In this document: positions 23,842 through 31,455 of the stretch, piece by piece
Layout: every line of letters starts with the position of its first letter
Position numbering within the stretch: position 1 is the stretch's first letter
Assembly (NCBI GenBank): GCA_000434055.1
Contig: HF999635.1
Span: 1-38,879, forward strand
Origin: Ruminococcus sp. CAG:488
Lineage (GTDB): Bacteria; Bacillota; Clostridia; Oscillospirales; Acutalibacteraceae
DNA: 38,879 bases
Direction of reading: 5' to 3'
The notes under the pieces: generated by a model
What the model was told of the DNA's origin: nothing
What the model saw: the letters and a program-made list of their open reading frames with translations, nothing else
The model's database searches: none
Program-made: the position numbers and the translations under genes

Positions 23842-25437
23842 ATGCTTGACAGAGCCGATTATCCCGAGCAGGTTGGCGTTGATTCCGACGTTGTTTCCGA
23901 TTTGATTAAATTCTTTGAAAAGCTTGTATATAATATAGACAGCCTCATGGTTATAAGGCACGGCAAGGTTGCCTGCGAATGTCACTGGGCACCGAACAGA
24001 GTCGATACGCCGCATGATATGTATTCCCTGAGCAAAAGCGTAACTGCTACGGCGATAGGCATTGCCGTTGATGAAGGCTATATTTCACTTGACACGAGGA
24101 TATATGAAAAATATTTTCCGCACAAGCTTGACGGGCTGACCGGCAAACAGCTTGAATGGGCTAAGAAGGTTACGGTCCATGATGTCCTTTCCATGAGAAT
24201 GGGCAAGGTCACAAGCGTTTTTGACGATAAAGCAAAGACGGACTGGGTCAACGGAATTCTTGACAAACCGATTCAGTTTGAGCCGAACAGCGATTGGAAA
24301 TACATTAGCGAGAATGCTTATCTTCTCTCATGGATTTTGCAAAGAGAAACAGGAATGACAATGACGGAGTACCTCACTCCGAGATTGTATGAGCCGCTTG
24401 ATATCAAGATTCCGCACTGGGAAAAAAGTCAGGTAGATGTTGACGCCGGCGGCTGGGGCTTAAAGCTCACAGCCGAGGACATTGCTAAAATTTCACTGCT
24501 TTATATCAACAAGGGAGTCTACAACGGTAAGCGGATTTTCTCCGAAGATTGGTTTAAAAAAGCGACATATCCGTACACCAAAAAGACATATCCGGTATTC
24601 TCCGACAATGCCGAATACGGTTATCAGGTTTGGATCGACCATGAGCATCACGATACGACCTATCGCTTTACGGGACTCTACGGACAATTTTCTTTCATGT
24701 TCCCCGATCAGGACGCCTGCGTAGTTATAACCGCAAGCGACACCCGTGACGGCGATGCGATAGCCGCTGTTTACAAGCATTTCCCCAAGGGATTTATTGA
24801 GCCGAAGGAGCTTGACGAAAAGAAGCAATTTGAATTCAAGGCTCTGACGACCACAAGAGCTTACGGCCCGGATTTTAAACATTCTCTCGGCAAGCGTGAT
24901 CCGAAGCGTGAAAAAAAATACAGCAACAGAATGATGAAATTTGTTCCGCTGCCATTTTCAAGCACACAGGGTGCACTTACTTATTTTATGTGGCGCAAAA
25001 AAATCGGCGGACTTACCGATGTTGTGCTTAGCTTTGATAAAGAAAATGCAATAATGTCCTTCAAGGAGAATAACTCCGAGCGAATGACCGTCAAGGCCGG
25101 CATGAACAACAGCTACACCCACAACGTTATCACCCTCGGCGAAAACGAGCTTATTGTTGACGCCCAGGCAACATGGAACCGTGACGGCAGCCTTGAATTT
25201 TTCCTTTACAATTCAGGCAGACCGCAGTCAAAGAGATTACGCTTTATCTTCAAGGGCAATTCCGTTATCCTGAAGCAGAAATCCTATCCCGGCTTCGGTG
25301 CATTGGCGAAGTTTAATGTTGAATTCAATATGGGCATGAACGTTGGCCCGAGATTTGAAAACTTCCTTGAAGTCGGCGGAGACCTTTTCAGCACATTCTA
25401 CAGCGATACGGACACCGTCGGAAGATTTTTGAAATAA
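23842..25437 (+). CDS. Serine beta-lactamase-fold hydrolase (class C/DD-peptidase-like)
   Basis: 531 residues. The N-terminal two-thirds form a beta-lactamase/AmpC-like serine hydrolase with the S-x-x-K motif SLSK (Ser62, Lys65), a Tyr-containing second motif KYISENAYLLSW (about 153-164) and the HDVLSMRMG and FTGLYGQF strands. From about residue 340 an extra beta-rich C-terminal domain follows, as in many Firmicutes serine hydrolases of unknown substrate. There is no signal peptide, so it is predicted to be cytoplasmic and is more likely an esterase, amidase or peptidase than a resistance enzyme. It has its own promoter and terminator. Confidence 0.85.
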   Translation: MLDRADYPEQVGVDSDVVSDLIKFFEKLVYNIDSLMVIRHGKVACECHWAPNRVDTPHDMYSLSKSVTATAIGIAVDEGYISLDTRIYEKYFPHKLDGLTGKQLEWAKKVTVHDVLSMRMGKVTSVFDDKAKTDWVNGILDKPIQFEPNSDWKYISENAYLLSWILQRETGMTMTEYLTPRLYEPLDIKIPHWEKSQVDVDAGGWGLKLTAEDIAKISLLYINKGVYNGKRIFSEDWFKKATYPYTKKTYPVFSDNAEYGYQVWIDHEHHDTTYRFTGLYGQFSFMFPDQDACVVITASDTRDGDAIAAVYKHFPKGFIEPKELDEKKQFEFKALTTTRAYGPDFKHSLGKRDPKREKKYSNRMMKFVPLPFSSTQGALTYFMWRKKIGGLTDVVLSFDKENAIMSFKENNSERMTVKAGMNNSYTHNVITLGENELIVDAQATWNRDGSLEFFLYNSGRPQSKRLRFIFKGNSVILKQKSYPGFGALAKFNVEFNMGMNVGPRFENFLEVGGDLFSTFYSDTDTVGRFLK

Positions 25438-25454
25438 TTTAATACATAAACAAT

Positions 25455-25489
25455 TCAACCGCTCTCAATCTGAGGGCGGTTGATTCTTT
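25455..25489 (+). terminator. Terminator of the beta-lactamase-fold gene
   Basis: 13-bp stem TCAACCGCTCTCA/TGAGGGCGGTTGA with one G-U pair and a 3-base loop, followed by TTCTTT. Confidence 0.8.
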
Positions 25490-25557
25490 AAAATAAAACC
25501 GAGATTCTGATTAACCTGAAATTTCTTTCGCTTTTTGATTTAGAGTTGAAAAAAATA

Positions 25558-26250
25558 TCATATTTTCTGCGAGAGGGTGAAATCGAATTTCATGGAAAGA
25601 GCCTCAAAAAGCATTTTCATAACTGCATTTGCGGTTGATATTATGTCGGATTCCAGCACATATGCAACTGCCTTATCCTGTTCCTCTTTCGGAACGTTAT
25701 AGGCGCTCAGGCTCATTCTGATAAAGCGTTCAAGCTTCTTTTCAATGGTGAAATATTTATCGCACGGTCTTGACATATAGCCTCGCATGATTCCTGCAGA
25801 GCCAATTTCAAGCTCATAAAAATCACTGAGCGAGCAGTTTGGCATATACGAACTAAAAATCTTATATAGCTCATTTGTAGTATTCTGGTAAATATACTCC
25901 GCAATGTGCGGCTGAGAATATGCCTCAACATATATTTCTCTGAGGTTTTCGTTAAGCTCGGTAAGAGTTAATTGCAAGGCAGTCTCTGCGGAATATACCA
26001 TAATGGGAGACGTGCCCTCTCCTACAAGCTTTTCGGCTATGCTGAACTGATTTTCAAACATAAACTCGGTCAGCTCAAGGAGTACACCGTCCTTTGTTTT
26101 GAATATATTATAGAATGTGCTGCTTGTAACGTCGGCAAGCTCAAGAATTTCCGCATTTGTTGTTTTTTTAAATCCTTTTTCGATAAAGAGTTTTACGCAC
26201 ACGGATAAAATTCTTCTCTTAGAACCTTCCTTGTCGTATCTTCTTGACAT
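25558..26250 (-). CDS. TetR/AcrR-family regulator
   Basis: 230-residue DNA-binding protein. The N-terminal TetR helix-turn-helix (about 10-58) reads RILSVCVKLFIEKGFKKTTN then AEILELADVTSSTFYNIFKTKDG, which is canonical. The C-terminal ligand domain is helical and unassigned. AAAGGAG precedes the ATG. No transporter or enzyme is divergently placed next to it (the beta-lactamase-fold gene is convergent, the PII-like gene is upstream on the same strand), so its target may be itself or remote. Confidence 0.88.
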   Translation of the reverse strand: MSRRYDKEGSKRRILSVCVKLFIEKGFKKTTNAEILELADVTSSTFYNIFKTKDGVLLELTEFMFENQFSIAEKLVGEGTSPIMVYSAETALQLTLTELNENLREIYVEAYSQPHIAEYIYQNTTNELYKIFSSYMPNCSLSDFYELEIGSAGIMRGYMSRPCDKYFTIEKKLERFIRMSLSAYNVPKEEQDKAVAYVLESDIISTANAVMKMLFEALSMKFDFTLSQKI

Positions 26251-26277
26251 TTGCTTTTTTCTCCTTTATTTGGACTA

Positions 26278-26312
26278 TGGTTCAATTATACCAAACAGAA
26301 TAAAAAAATCAA
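26278..26312 (-). promoter_or_regulatory. TetR promoter with a possible self-operator
   Basis: Minus strand TTGATT (about 26307-26312), a 16-base spacer ending in TGG, TATAAT (26285-26290). The -10 is embedded in an imperfect inverted repeat TGGT-N8-ACCA (26278-26293), a plausible autoregulatory operator. The operator is a guess from symmetry. Confidence 0.45.
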
Positions 26313-26333
26313 GTATCTAATATAAAATTTTAA

Positions 26334-26359
26334 AAACGCCGTAAAAAATCACGGCGTTT
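26334..26359 (-). terminator. Terminator of the DUF1538-PII operon
   Basis: 9-bp stem AAACGCCGT/ACGGCGTTT with an 8-base loop. On the minus strand it is followed by TTAAAATTTT. It lies just behind the stop codon at 26364. Confidence 0.7.
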
Positions 26360-26363
26360 AATA

Positions 26364-27035
26364 TTATTCGTTTATATCGTCAAACATTCCGAATCCTGCG
26401 ACCTCGCTCGTCGGCAGTGAAAACACAATTGCCTCCGCATCCGTATTCGGTCCCGCTTTTTCAAGAATGGAACGCATTATATCCGATTTTTGTTCCTTTC
26501 TTGCAACGATGAGGATAACTTCTTTCTCGCTTGCAATTGAAACATTGTAGAATTTTTCCTCATTTCTTCCGCCCTCTCCCTTACCGTGCAGAACCGTTCC
26601 TCCCGTTGCACCGGCAGCTCTTGCGGCATTCATAACGTTATCCATTCTGCCCTCGTTTGCAATGGCGACAATGAGCTCATATGAGGGATTAAATTCGGGT
26701 TTCGTCCCGATAAGCTGAGCATCGGCATTAAGCTTTTCCATCGTTCTTTTACCTCCTATGCTTTTTATCGGCACAGATACGACAATTCCGTGACCCGGTA
26801 CACCGATAAACATTTTTTTCTTCTGCTCTTTGATAAATTTTTTAAGCTTTTCATTATCCGCAACCGAGAGTAGAACACGCTTTTCGTTGCTTTCAAGCCC
26901 GAGAAGGTCAAGCATACTTCTTACCGCCGTTCCCCTGCCCCTGAGTATGACATTTATAGGAAGACTCAGCTCGTGACAGATCTCTTTTAAAATATTTACA
27001 TTGTCCGGGTTGCAAATTGAAATCACAAAATTCAT
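26364..27035 (-). CDS. Double-domain PII-like regulatory protein
   Basis: 223 residues built from two PII/ferredoxin-like units. The first (about 1-100) runs from FVISICNPDNVNILKEICHE through GVPGHGIVVSVPIKSIGG. The second (about 118-215) runs from YELIVAIANEGRMDNVMNAA through the T-loop-like HGKGEGGRNEEKFYNVS to EKEVILIVARKEQKSDIMRS. Ordinary GlnB/GlnK proteins have one such unit of about 112 residues. PII proteins sense ATP/ADP and 2-oxoglutarate, or other small molecules, and gate transporters or enzymes. I start it at the ATG at 27033-27035, after GGGAGGAGAG. That ATG overlaps the stop of the DUF1538 gene as ATGA, so the two products are made together. It probably regulates that membrane protein. 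Confidence 0.85.
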   Translation of the reverse strand: MNFVISICNPDNVNILKEICHELSLPINVILRGRGTAVRSMLDLLGLESNEKRVLLSVADNEKLKKFIKEQKKKMFIGVPGHGIVVSVPIKSIGGKRTMEKLNADAQLIGTKPEFNPSYELIVAIANEGRMDNVMNAARAAGATGGTVLHGKGEGGRNEEKFYNVSIASEKEVILIVARKEQKSDIMRSILEKAGPNTDAEAIVFSLPTSEVAGFGMFDDINE

Positions 27036-28585
27036 ACGGCACTCTCCTCCCAAAGCTCAACAATATCGTAATCGCCGAATTCGGCAGCGGCGTGCTTCTC
27101 CTCTTTTCTGTCTCTTATTGTATAGAAAATACCGACCGTCTGGATGGTTATCAGCGGCATCATCGCCACCATTGCAACCGCACCGAAAGCATCTTTGAGC
27201 ACGTCACCGCCCAGAGCAATGCTCGCACCGATAAAGAATTGGAGCATAAACGTTGCCGTCATAGGACCGGAGGCAACTCCTCCCGAGTCAAAGGCGATCG
27301 CCGTGTAAATATCGGGAACAAAAAACGACAGAATAAGTGCAATTGTATAACCGGGAACAAGGAACCAGAGAATTGAGATTCCCGTCATTACCCTGAGCAT
27401 GGCAATTCCCATTGCAACCGCAATTGCCGCGGAAAGGCTAATCTTTATCGCCTTGCCCGGGATAGCTCCGGCGCTGACCTCCTCGATCTGATTTTCAAGC
27501 ACCGTAACGGCAGGCTCGGCGGAGATTATAAACCAGCCGAAAATCATCGCAAGCGGTATCATAATATACTTCGTCCAATCCTCTGCCAATGCGGCTCCGA
27601 GAACAGAGCCGAGAGAAGAAAATCCGACGTTGACGCCCGTAAGGAAAAGCACCAAGCCGACATATGTATAAACAAGTCCGACGCAGATTTTAGCAAGACT
27701 GCGCCTTGAAATCTTCAAAATCAAAAGCTGTAACAATAAAAAAATTCCGACAATCGGTAAAAGCGAAAGCGCAACCTCGCCCATATATCTCGGCAATTCG
27801 GTAAGATAGATCTTGCCTATTTCACCCGTACTGCCGAAAGAAAGAACGTTGACTTCGGTAACCGTGTCCCCGCCGGGATAAAAGAATCCGAGCACAAGAA
27901 CGGCAAGAATAGGGCCTATTGAGCTGAGCGCAACAAGGCCGAAGCTATCCGCCTCCGCCTTATCGTCGCTTCGAATATTAGAAACACCGACACCGAGCGC
28001 AAGGATAAAAGGAACGGTCATCGGACCGGTCGTTACTCCGCCCGAGTCAAATGCGATGCTTAAAAATCTATCGTCCGTGAATCCCGCAAGAATAAATACA
28101 ATGGCATAAAATGCAATCAAAAGCCACCTCATCTTCAGACCCGTCAGAATTCTCACCATGCAGACGGCAAGAAAAAAACCGACTCCTACGCCAACCGTTA
28201 TCAAAAGCACCGTATTGTTAATATGCGGGACCGTCTCGGCAAGCACCTGCAAATCAGGCTCGGCAATTGTAACCGCAAAGCCGAACGCAAAGCTGACAAG
28301 CACAATCAGCGGCAGCTTCTTTGTCTTTGTAAGCGCGGTTCCTATCTTGTTTCCTATTTTGATCATCGAAGTATCCGCACCAAGCGAGAAAAGACCGATA
28401 CCGATAACCACCATCACTGTACCTATAAAAAAATTCAGCATCAGGTCTGTGTTAATAGGCGCAATGCTGAAGCATAACAATGTAACGATAATAACTATCG
28501 GGAGAACTGAGCGAGCCGATTCCTTGATCTTCTCCGTGACAGCGGTTCGGTTTTTGAGTATTAAATCTTTCTTCAAAAGCCTCAC
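27032..28585 (-). CDS. DUF1538 integral membrane protein, internally duplicated
   Basis: 517 residues with about a dozen membrane segments and a clear internal repeat. IAFDSGGVTTGPMTVPF in the first half corresponds to IAFDSGGVASGPMTATF in the second, and AEPDLQVLAE to AEPAVTVLEN. This is the DUF1538 family, in which two copies form one transporter-like unit with inverted or parallel repeats. The conserved DSGGV-[TS]-GPMT loops and AEP motifs look like substrate- or ion-binding re-entrant elements. The start is uncertain: GTG at 28585 with AAGG close upstream, or TTG at 28576. It is translationally coupled to a PII-like protein, the usual sign of a transporter gated by a nucleotide or metabolite sensor. 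The transported substrate is unknown. Confidence 0.87.
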   Translation of the reverse strand: MRLLKKDLILKNRTAVTEKIKESARSVLPIVIIVTLLCFSIAPINTDLMLNFFIGTVMVVIGIGLFSLGADTSMIKIGNKIGTALTKTKKLPLIVLVSFAFGFAVTIAEPDLQVLAETVPHINNTVLLITVGVGVGFFLAVCMVRILTGLKMRWLLIAFYAIVFILAGFTDDRFLSIAFDSGGVTTGPMTVPFILALGVGVSNIRSDDKAEADSFGLVALSSIGPILAVLVLGFFYPGGDTVTEVNVLSFGSTGEIGKIYLTELPRYMGEVALSLLPIVGIFLLLQLLILKISRRSLAKICVGLVYTYVGLVLFLTGVNVGFSSLGSVLGAALAEDWTKYIMIPLAMIFGWFIISAEPAVTVLENQIEEVSAGAIPGKAIKISLSAAIAVAMGIAMLRVMTGISILWFLVPGYTIALILSFFVPDIYTAIAFDSGGVASGPMTATFMLQFFIGASIALGGDVLKDAFGAVAMVAMMPLITIQTVGIFYTIRDRKEEKHAAAEFGDYDIVELWEESAV

Positions 28586-28597
28586 CTTTCCTTATAA

Positions 28598-28644
28598 ATG
28601 TAATTATTTACATATATAATACATTTTTTTCGGAAATTATGCAA
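28598..28644 (-). promoter_or_regulatory. Promoter and inverted repeat before the DUF1538-PII operon
   Basis: Minus strand TTGCAT (28639-28644), a 17-base spacer ending in TG, TATTAT (28616-28621). Directly downstream, at the expected transcription start, is the palindrome ATGTAATTATTTACAT (28598-28613; 6-bp arms), a candidate operator. Confidence 0.6.
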
Positions 28645-28788
28645 GCTAAAAAAGAAAAATTCAATTTTTATTTACATTTGACTTTTGCAATGACAGCAAC
28701 TATAATTATTTATAAATAAAATAAACCGTCATTTGATTTTTTTATGTGTTTTACAATATTTCTAACCAAAAAGAAGGTAAATAATGCT

Positions 28789-29697
28789 ATGTCGGAGATA
28801 AAATCACCCTCATTCCCCTTTTTAACCTGGATAAAAGCGCTTCGGGGAAACTATGTGCACAAGGAAATAGGCAATTTTGATAAAAACAACTGGATGTCCC
28901 GTCTTGACGGTGAAAAATATATAAACGAAATTTCTGTTCCCGGATCACACGATACCTGTGCTCTGTATGAACCGCTCAAAGAGCTTGCCAAGTGCCAGAT
29001 GTATACCGTCACCGATCAGCTTAATATGGGAGTTCGTTATCTTGATATCCGAGCGAATGTTGTCAAAGGTGATCTTGCAATCTCCCACGGTCCGATCTTT
29101 CAGGGAATCACATTTGACAAGGTAATGGAACAGTGCTTTGATTTTCTTCGTAAAAACCCGAGCGAGACGATAATTATATCCGTCAAGCATGAGCTTATTT
29201 CAAGAGACAAAAAGAATGAATTCAATTCTATTTTTATGAAAAAGCTTGAAGCTCACGGTGATATATGGTTTACAGAGAATCGACTGCCGAAGCTTTCGGA
29301 GGTCAGAGGAAAAGCGGTTCTTCTTAACCGTGTCAAAAATCTCGGAATCGGAATCGACGCTTCCGAAAACTGGGTACATAACGGCACATCGGTAATCGAG
29401 CACGGCGATTTTCGACTGCACATTCAGGATAAATTCAAGCTTGAAAACGTTGAGGAGGCGTGGAAGCTCGTTACGGAGCATTTTCACAAAATCCTCAAGG
29501 AAAGCAACGGCAAGAAAAATCTCAGCATAAATTTTCACAGCGGCGTTCTCGGATATCCCCATGTTCTGAGGGTTGCGAAGCACGTCAATGCGGAATTTAT
29601 GAAGAATATCAAGAATAAAAAGGCTCACCTCGGCATCGCCGTATTCGATTTCATAACGCCGGAAATCTGCAATGCCGTTATTGACACAAATGCATAA
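28789..29697 (+). CDS. PI-PLC X-domain phosphodiesterase
   Basis: 302-residue protein of the bacterial phosphatidylinositol-specific phospholipase C family. Catalytic histidines are His54 in SVPGSHDTC and His100 in AISHGPIF. Also visible are QLNMGVRYLDIRA, the strand around the active site, and IIISVKHE. Secreted PI-PLCs cleave phosphatidylinositol or GPI anchors. Here I see no signal peptide with either start: the chosen ATG at 28789 has AAGAAGG about 10 bases upstream, and an in-frame ATG at 28744 has no ribosome site. The protein is therefore cytoplasmic, surface-released by another route, or acts on an internal phosphodiester. A terminator follows at 29714. Confidence 0.85.
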   Translation: MSEIKSPSFPFLTWIKALRGNYVHKEIGNFDKNNWMSRLDGEKYINEISVPGSHDTCALYEPLKELAKCQMYTVTDQLNMGVRYLDIRANVVKGDLAISHGPIFQGITFDKVMEQCFDFLRKNPSETIIISVKHELISRDKKNEFNSIFMKKLEAHGDIWFTENRLPKLSEVRGKAVLLNRVKNLGIGIDASENWVHNGTSVIEHGDFRLHIQDKFKLENVEEAWKLVTEHFHKILKESNGKKNLSINFHSGVLGYPHVLRVAKHVNAEFMKNIKNKKAHLGIAVFDFITPEICNAVIDTNA

Positions 29698-29713
29698 GCT
29701 GTAAAGAAAGCAA

Positions 29714-29746
29714 GACCGCCCTCGTTTGAGAGCGGTCAATTATTTT
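29714..29746. terminator. Terminator between the PI-PLC and Thr/Lys-rich protein genes
   Basis: Stem GACCGCCCTC/GAGAGCGGTC with one internal C-A mismatch and a 4-base loop, followed by AATTATTTT on the plus strand. The genes on both sides are convergent, so it can serve both. Confidence 0.7.
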
Positions 29747-29753
29747 ACTTTGC

Positions 29754-30806
29754 TCAGAACTTGAAGCCGGAATACTTAACGGATGTTGACGCGCTTCCGC
29801 CTGCGTTCTTAATTGTTACAACATACTTTGTGTTGGTAAGCGTAACGGCAAAATCAAATGAAACGGTAAGGCTTTCGAGTCTGCCGTTAGAAGCGTTTAC
29901 AACGGCAACACACTTAACGTTTGACGAAGACTCTCTTACAGACTTAACCGAAGCGCCGTCGGTATTGTTGATGGCTGTGTAAAGATTTGCGGCGCACTTG
30001 TGATCGAATGCGGATTTATCGCCCGTTCCGACGAGGATTCCGCTCCTGTCAACAGGCGAATTATTCTTTTTGTTTGCTGAATCGGCGTAGCTTGAACCGT
30101 TATTGAGAACAAGTGTATATGTATATTTTCCGCCGCTGAGAGTGTAGCTTGCGCTCTTGACATCGGCGGCTTTAAGTCCTGCGGTTGACATAAACTCGCT
30201 CTTGCCCTTTGCGTTTGTATAGGTTTTGTCGCCAACTCCGAGGAAGCCGGAAACAGCATCCTTAACAACGCCCATGTTGCTGAGTGCGCCTGCATCAAGC
30301 TTGTTGAGCTTTGTGCTTCTTGTCTTGGAATAACCTGCCTTTGAGCTGATTACCTTATTCACGGCTGCGTTGTAGTTATTGATTATCTGCGCCGTTGTAA
30401 GCTTTTTCGGAGCTGTCGTTGTTTTCTTCGTTGTCGTAACCTTTTTTGTTGTGGTAACCTTCTTTGTCGTTATTACCTTTTTGGTAGTAGTCTGTTTTTT
30501 TGTCGTGATCGGCTTTGCGGTCGTATTCGGCTTTACATTATTCTGCTTGCCCGTTGTGCTTTCGCTCGTCGACATCTCGCCCGTGGTTTCCTCGGTTGCC
30601 GGCTCGGTCGTGCTTTCGGTTGCCGGAACGGTTGCGGAAACTGTTTCGGGTTCTTTTTTATCGTTGTTTATTCTCGAAGAAACAAGAATCGACGGGATAA
30701 GCTTTCCTATACTCTCGTTAAAATCCTTGCCTACATAAACAAACGAGCCGCACATCATGGCGACACAGATAATAACGGTGATACAAACAGTAATAGTTTT
30801 TTTCAA
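29754..30806 (-). CDS. Thr/Lys-rich secreted or membrane-anchored protein
   Basis: 350 residues. It starts with TTG at 30806, AAAGGA 10 bases upstream. An N-terminal hydrophobic segment (MKKTITVCITVIICVAMMCG) serves as signal peptide or anchor. Residues about 55-140 form a low-complexity linker, first Thr/Glu-rich (ATESTTEPATEETTGEMSTS), then Thr/Lys tandem repeats (TTKKV units). Such linkers space domains from the wall in ruminococcal surface proteins. The C-terminal globular part (about 145-350) is Ala/Asn/Ser-rich beta, with a pattern SYTLSGGKYTYTLVLNNGSS; I do not recognise the family. No sortase motif is visible at the C-terminus. Confidence 0.82.
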   Translation of the reverse strand: MKKTITVCITVIICVAMMCGSFVYVGKDFNESIGKLIPSILVSSRINNDKKEPETVSATVPATESTTEPATEETTGEMSTSESTTGKQNNVKPNTTAKPITTKKQTTTKKVITTKKVTTTKKVTTTKKTTTAPKKLTTAQIINNYNAAVNKVISSKAGYSKTRSTKLNKLDAGALSNMGVVKDAVSGFLGVGDKTYTNAKGKSEFMSTAGLKAADVKSASYTLSGGKYTYTLVLNNGSSYADSANKKNNSPVDRSGILVGTGDKSAFDHKCAANLYTAINNTDGASVKSVRESSSNVKCVAVVNASNGRLESLTVSFDFAVTLTNTKYVVTIKNAGGSASTSVKYSGFKF

Positions 30807-30837
30807 TTATAACACGTCCTTTTTTCTCTTTGTTTAG

Positions 30838-30866
30838 ATTATAAGACATTTGAATGGAATTGACAA
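30838..30866 (-). promoter_or_regulatory. Promoter of the Thr/Lys-rich protein gene
   Basis: Minus strand TTGTCA (30861-30866), a 17-base spacer, TATAAT (30838-30843), 31 bases before the TTG start. The rest of the 325-base gap 30807-31131 is AT-rich and holds only the promoter and leader of the first small-peptide gene. Confidence 0.7.
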
Positions 30867-31043
30867 TAGTTTTCTTCAATACAAAGGCAAAATTGCAATT
30901 TTTTTCAGAAAAAAACACGCTAATATATAATTAAAAATGAATTATAGAAATAATTCTACGTAAAAAGATGAATAAGACAGTAATTTTTTACAGCCGTATT
31001 AAACCAATATCAACAATAATTGTAAATTATAAAGGTATTTTCC

Positions 31044-31073
31044 TTGACATAGCATAAATAAATGTGTTATTAT
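31044..31073 (+). promoter_or_regulatory. Strong promoter of small-peptide gene 1
   Basis: Perfect -35 TTGACA (31044-31049), an 18-base spacer ending in TGT (extended -10), TATTAT (31068-31073). Just downstream the leader carries a hairpin GATAGA-AGA-TCTATC (31081-31095), then AAAGGAG before the ATG. Confidence 0.8.
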
Positions 31074-31131
31074 AAGTACAGATAGAAGATCTATCCTCTA
31101 CACTTTTATTTTATGAAAGGAGTAACAAGTT

Positions 31132-31257
31132 ATGGATTTCAATGCGATTCTTGACACAGTTATGAACAAGCTTGTTGATCTCATTACAAAGATTGACGTA
31201 ACGGAGATTCTTAATAAAATTATCGATCTTGTTATGGGCTTTATTAACAAAGGTTAA
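31132..31257 (+). CDS. Small amphipathic peptide 1 (41 residues)
   Basis: Unrecognised 41-residue peptide starting MDFNAILDTVMNKLVDLITK and ending in GFINKG. There is no signal peptide, Cys, Pro or Trp. Ile, Leu, Val and Met recur every three to four residues with Asp, Glu, Lys and Asn on the other side, giving one continuous amphipathic helix with net charge about -2. AAAGGAG lies 9 bases before the ATG. Its C-terminal half (KIDVTEILNKIIDLV) matches that of the second peptide (KIDFQAILQKIIDFI), so the two are paralogues. It has its own promoter and terminator and must be strongly expressed. Size, charge and lack of leader recall phenol-soluble modulins (beta type), but that is a design likeness, not proven homology. 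Confidence 0.8.
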   Translation: MDFNAILDTVMNKLVDLITKIDVTEILNKIIDLVMGFINKG

Positions 31258-31295
31258 TTTGATTATAATTTGTTATTTGTTTATAACCAAAACGG

Positions 31296-31328
31296 GCAGT
31301 GGCAGCGACGGTTGTCACTGCTTTTTTT
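31296..31328 (+). terminator. Terminator of small-peptide gene 1
   Basis: 9-bp stem GCAGTGGCA/TGTCACTGC (one G-U pair), 8-base loop, seven T. Confidence 0.85.
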
Positions 31329-31370
31329 ATATATTTAATCCGAACCGTCGCAAAAAAGCTTATCCGTGTA

Positions 31371-31399
31371 TTGACATTAAAGCAAAAATATGCTAATAT
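31371..31399 (+). promoter_or_regulatory. Strong promoter of small-peptide gene 2
   Basis: TTGACA (31371-31376), a 17-base spacer ending in TGC (extended -10), TAATAT (31394-31399). The leader repeats the CAGATAG-AGAT start of the first gene's leader and contains a hairpin AGATTGGT / ACC-G-AATCT (31414-31436, one bulged G). Confidence 0.8.
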
Positions 31400-31455
31400 A
31401 CAACACAGATAGCAGATTGGTTCTGTTACCGAATCTACGAAAGGAGTAACGAATT

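Noticed and set aside
23842..25437. Beta-lactamase resistance gene
   Set aside because: Fold motifs are present, but the lack of a signal peptide and the extra C-terminal domain fit a general serine hydrolase.
30421..30500. Short direct repeats resembling a small CRISPR array
   Set aside because: They are the codons of the Thr/Lys repeats with no unique spacers and no cas genes.
30379..30738. Open frame on the plus strand coding for a Val/Phe-rich 119-residue protein
   Set aside because: It is the antisense reading of the Thr/Lys repeats of the gene on the other strand; no ribosome site.
31113..31154. ATG at 31113 opening a 13-codon frame before peptide 1
   Set aside because: The frame is merely the ribosome-site region of the peptide gene; no site of its own, and not conserved in the second unit.
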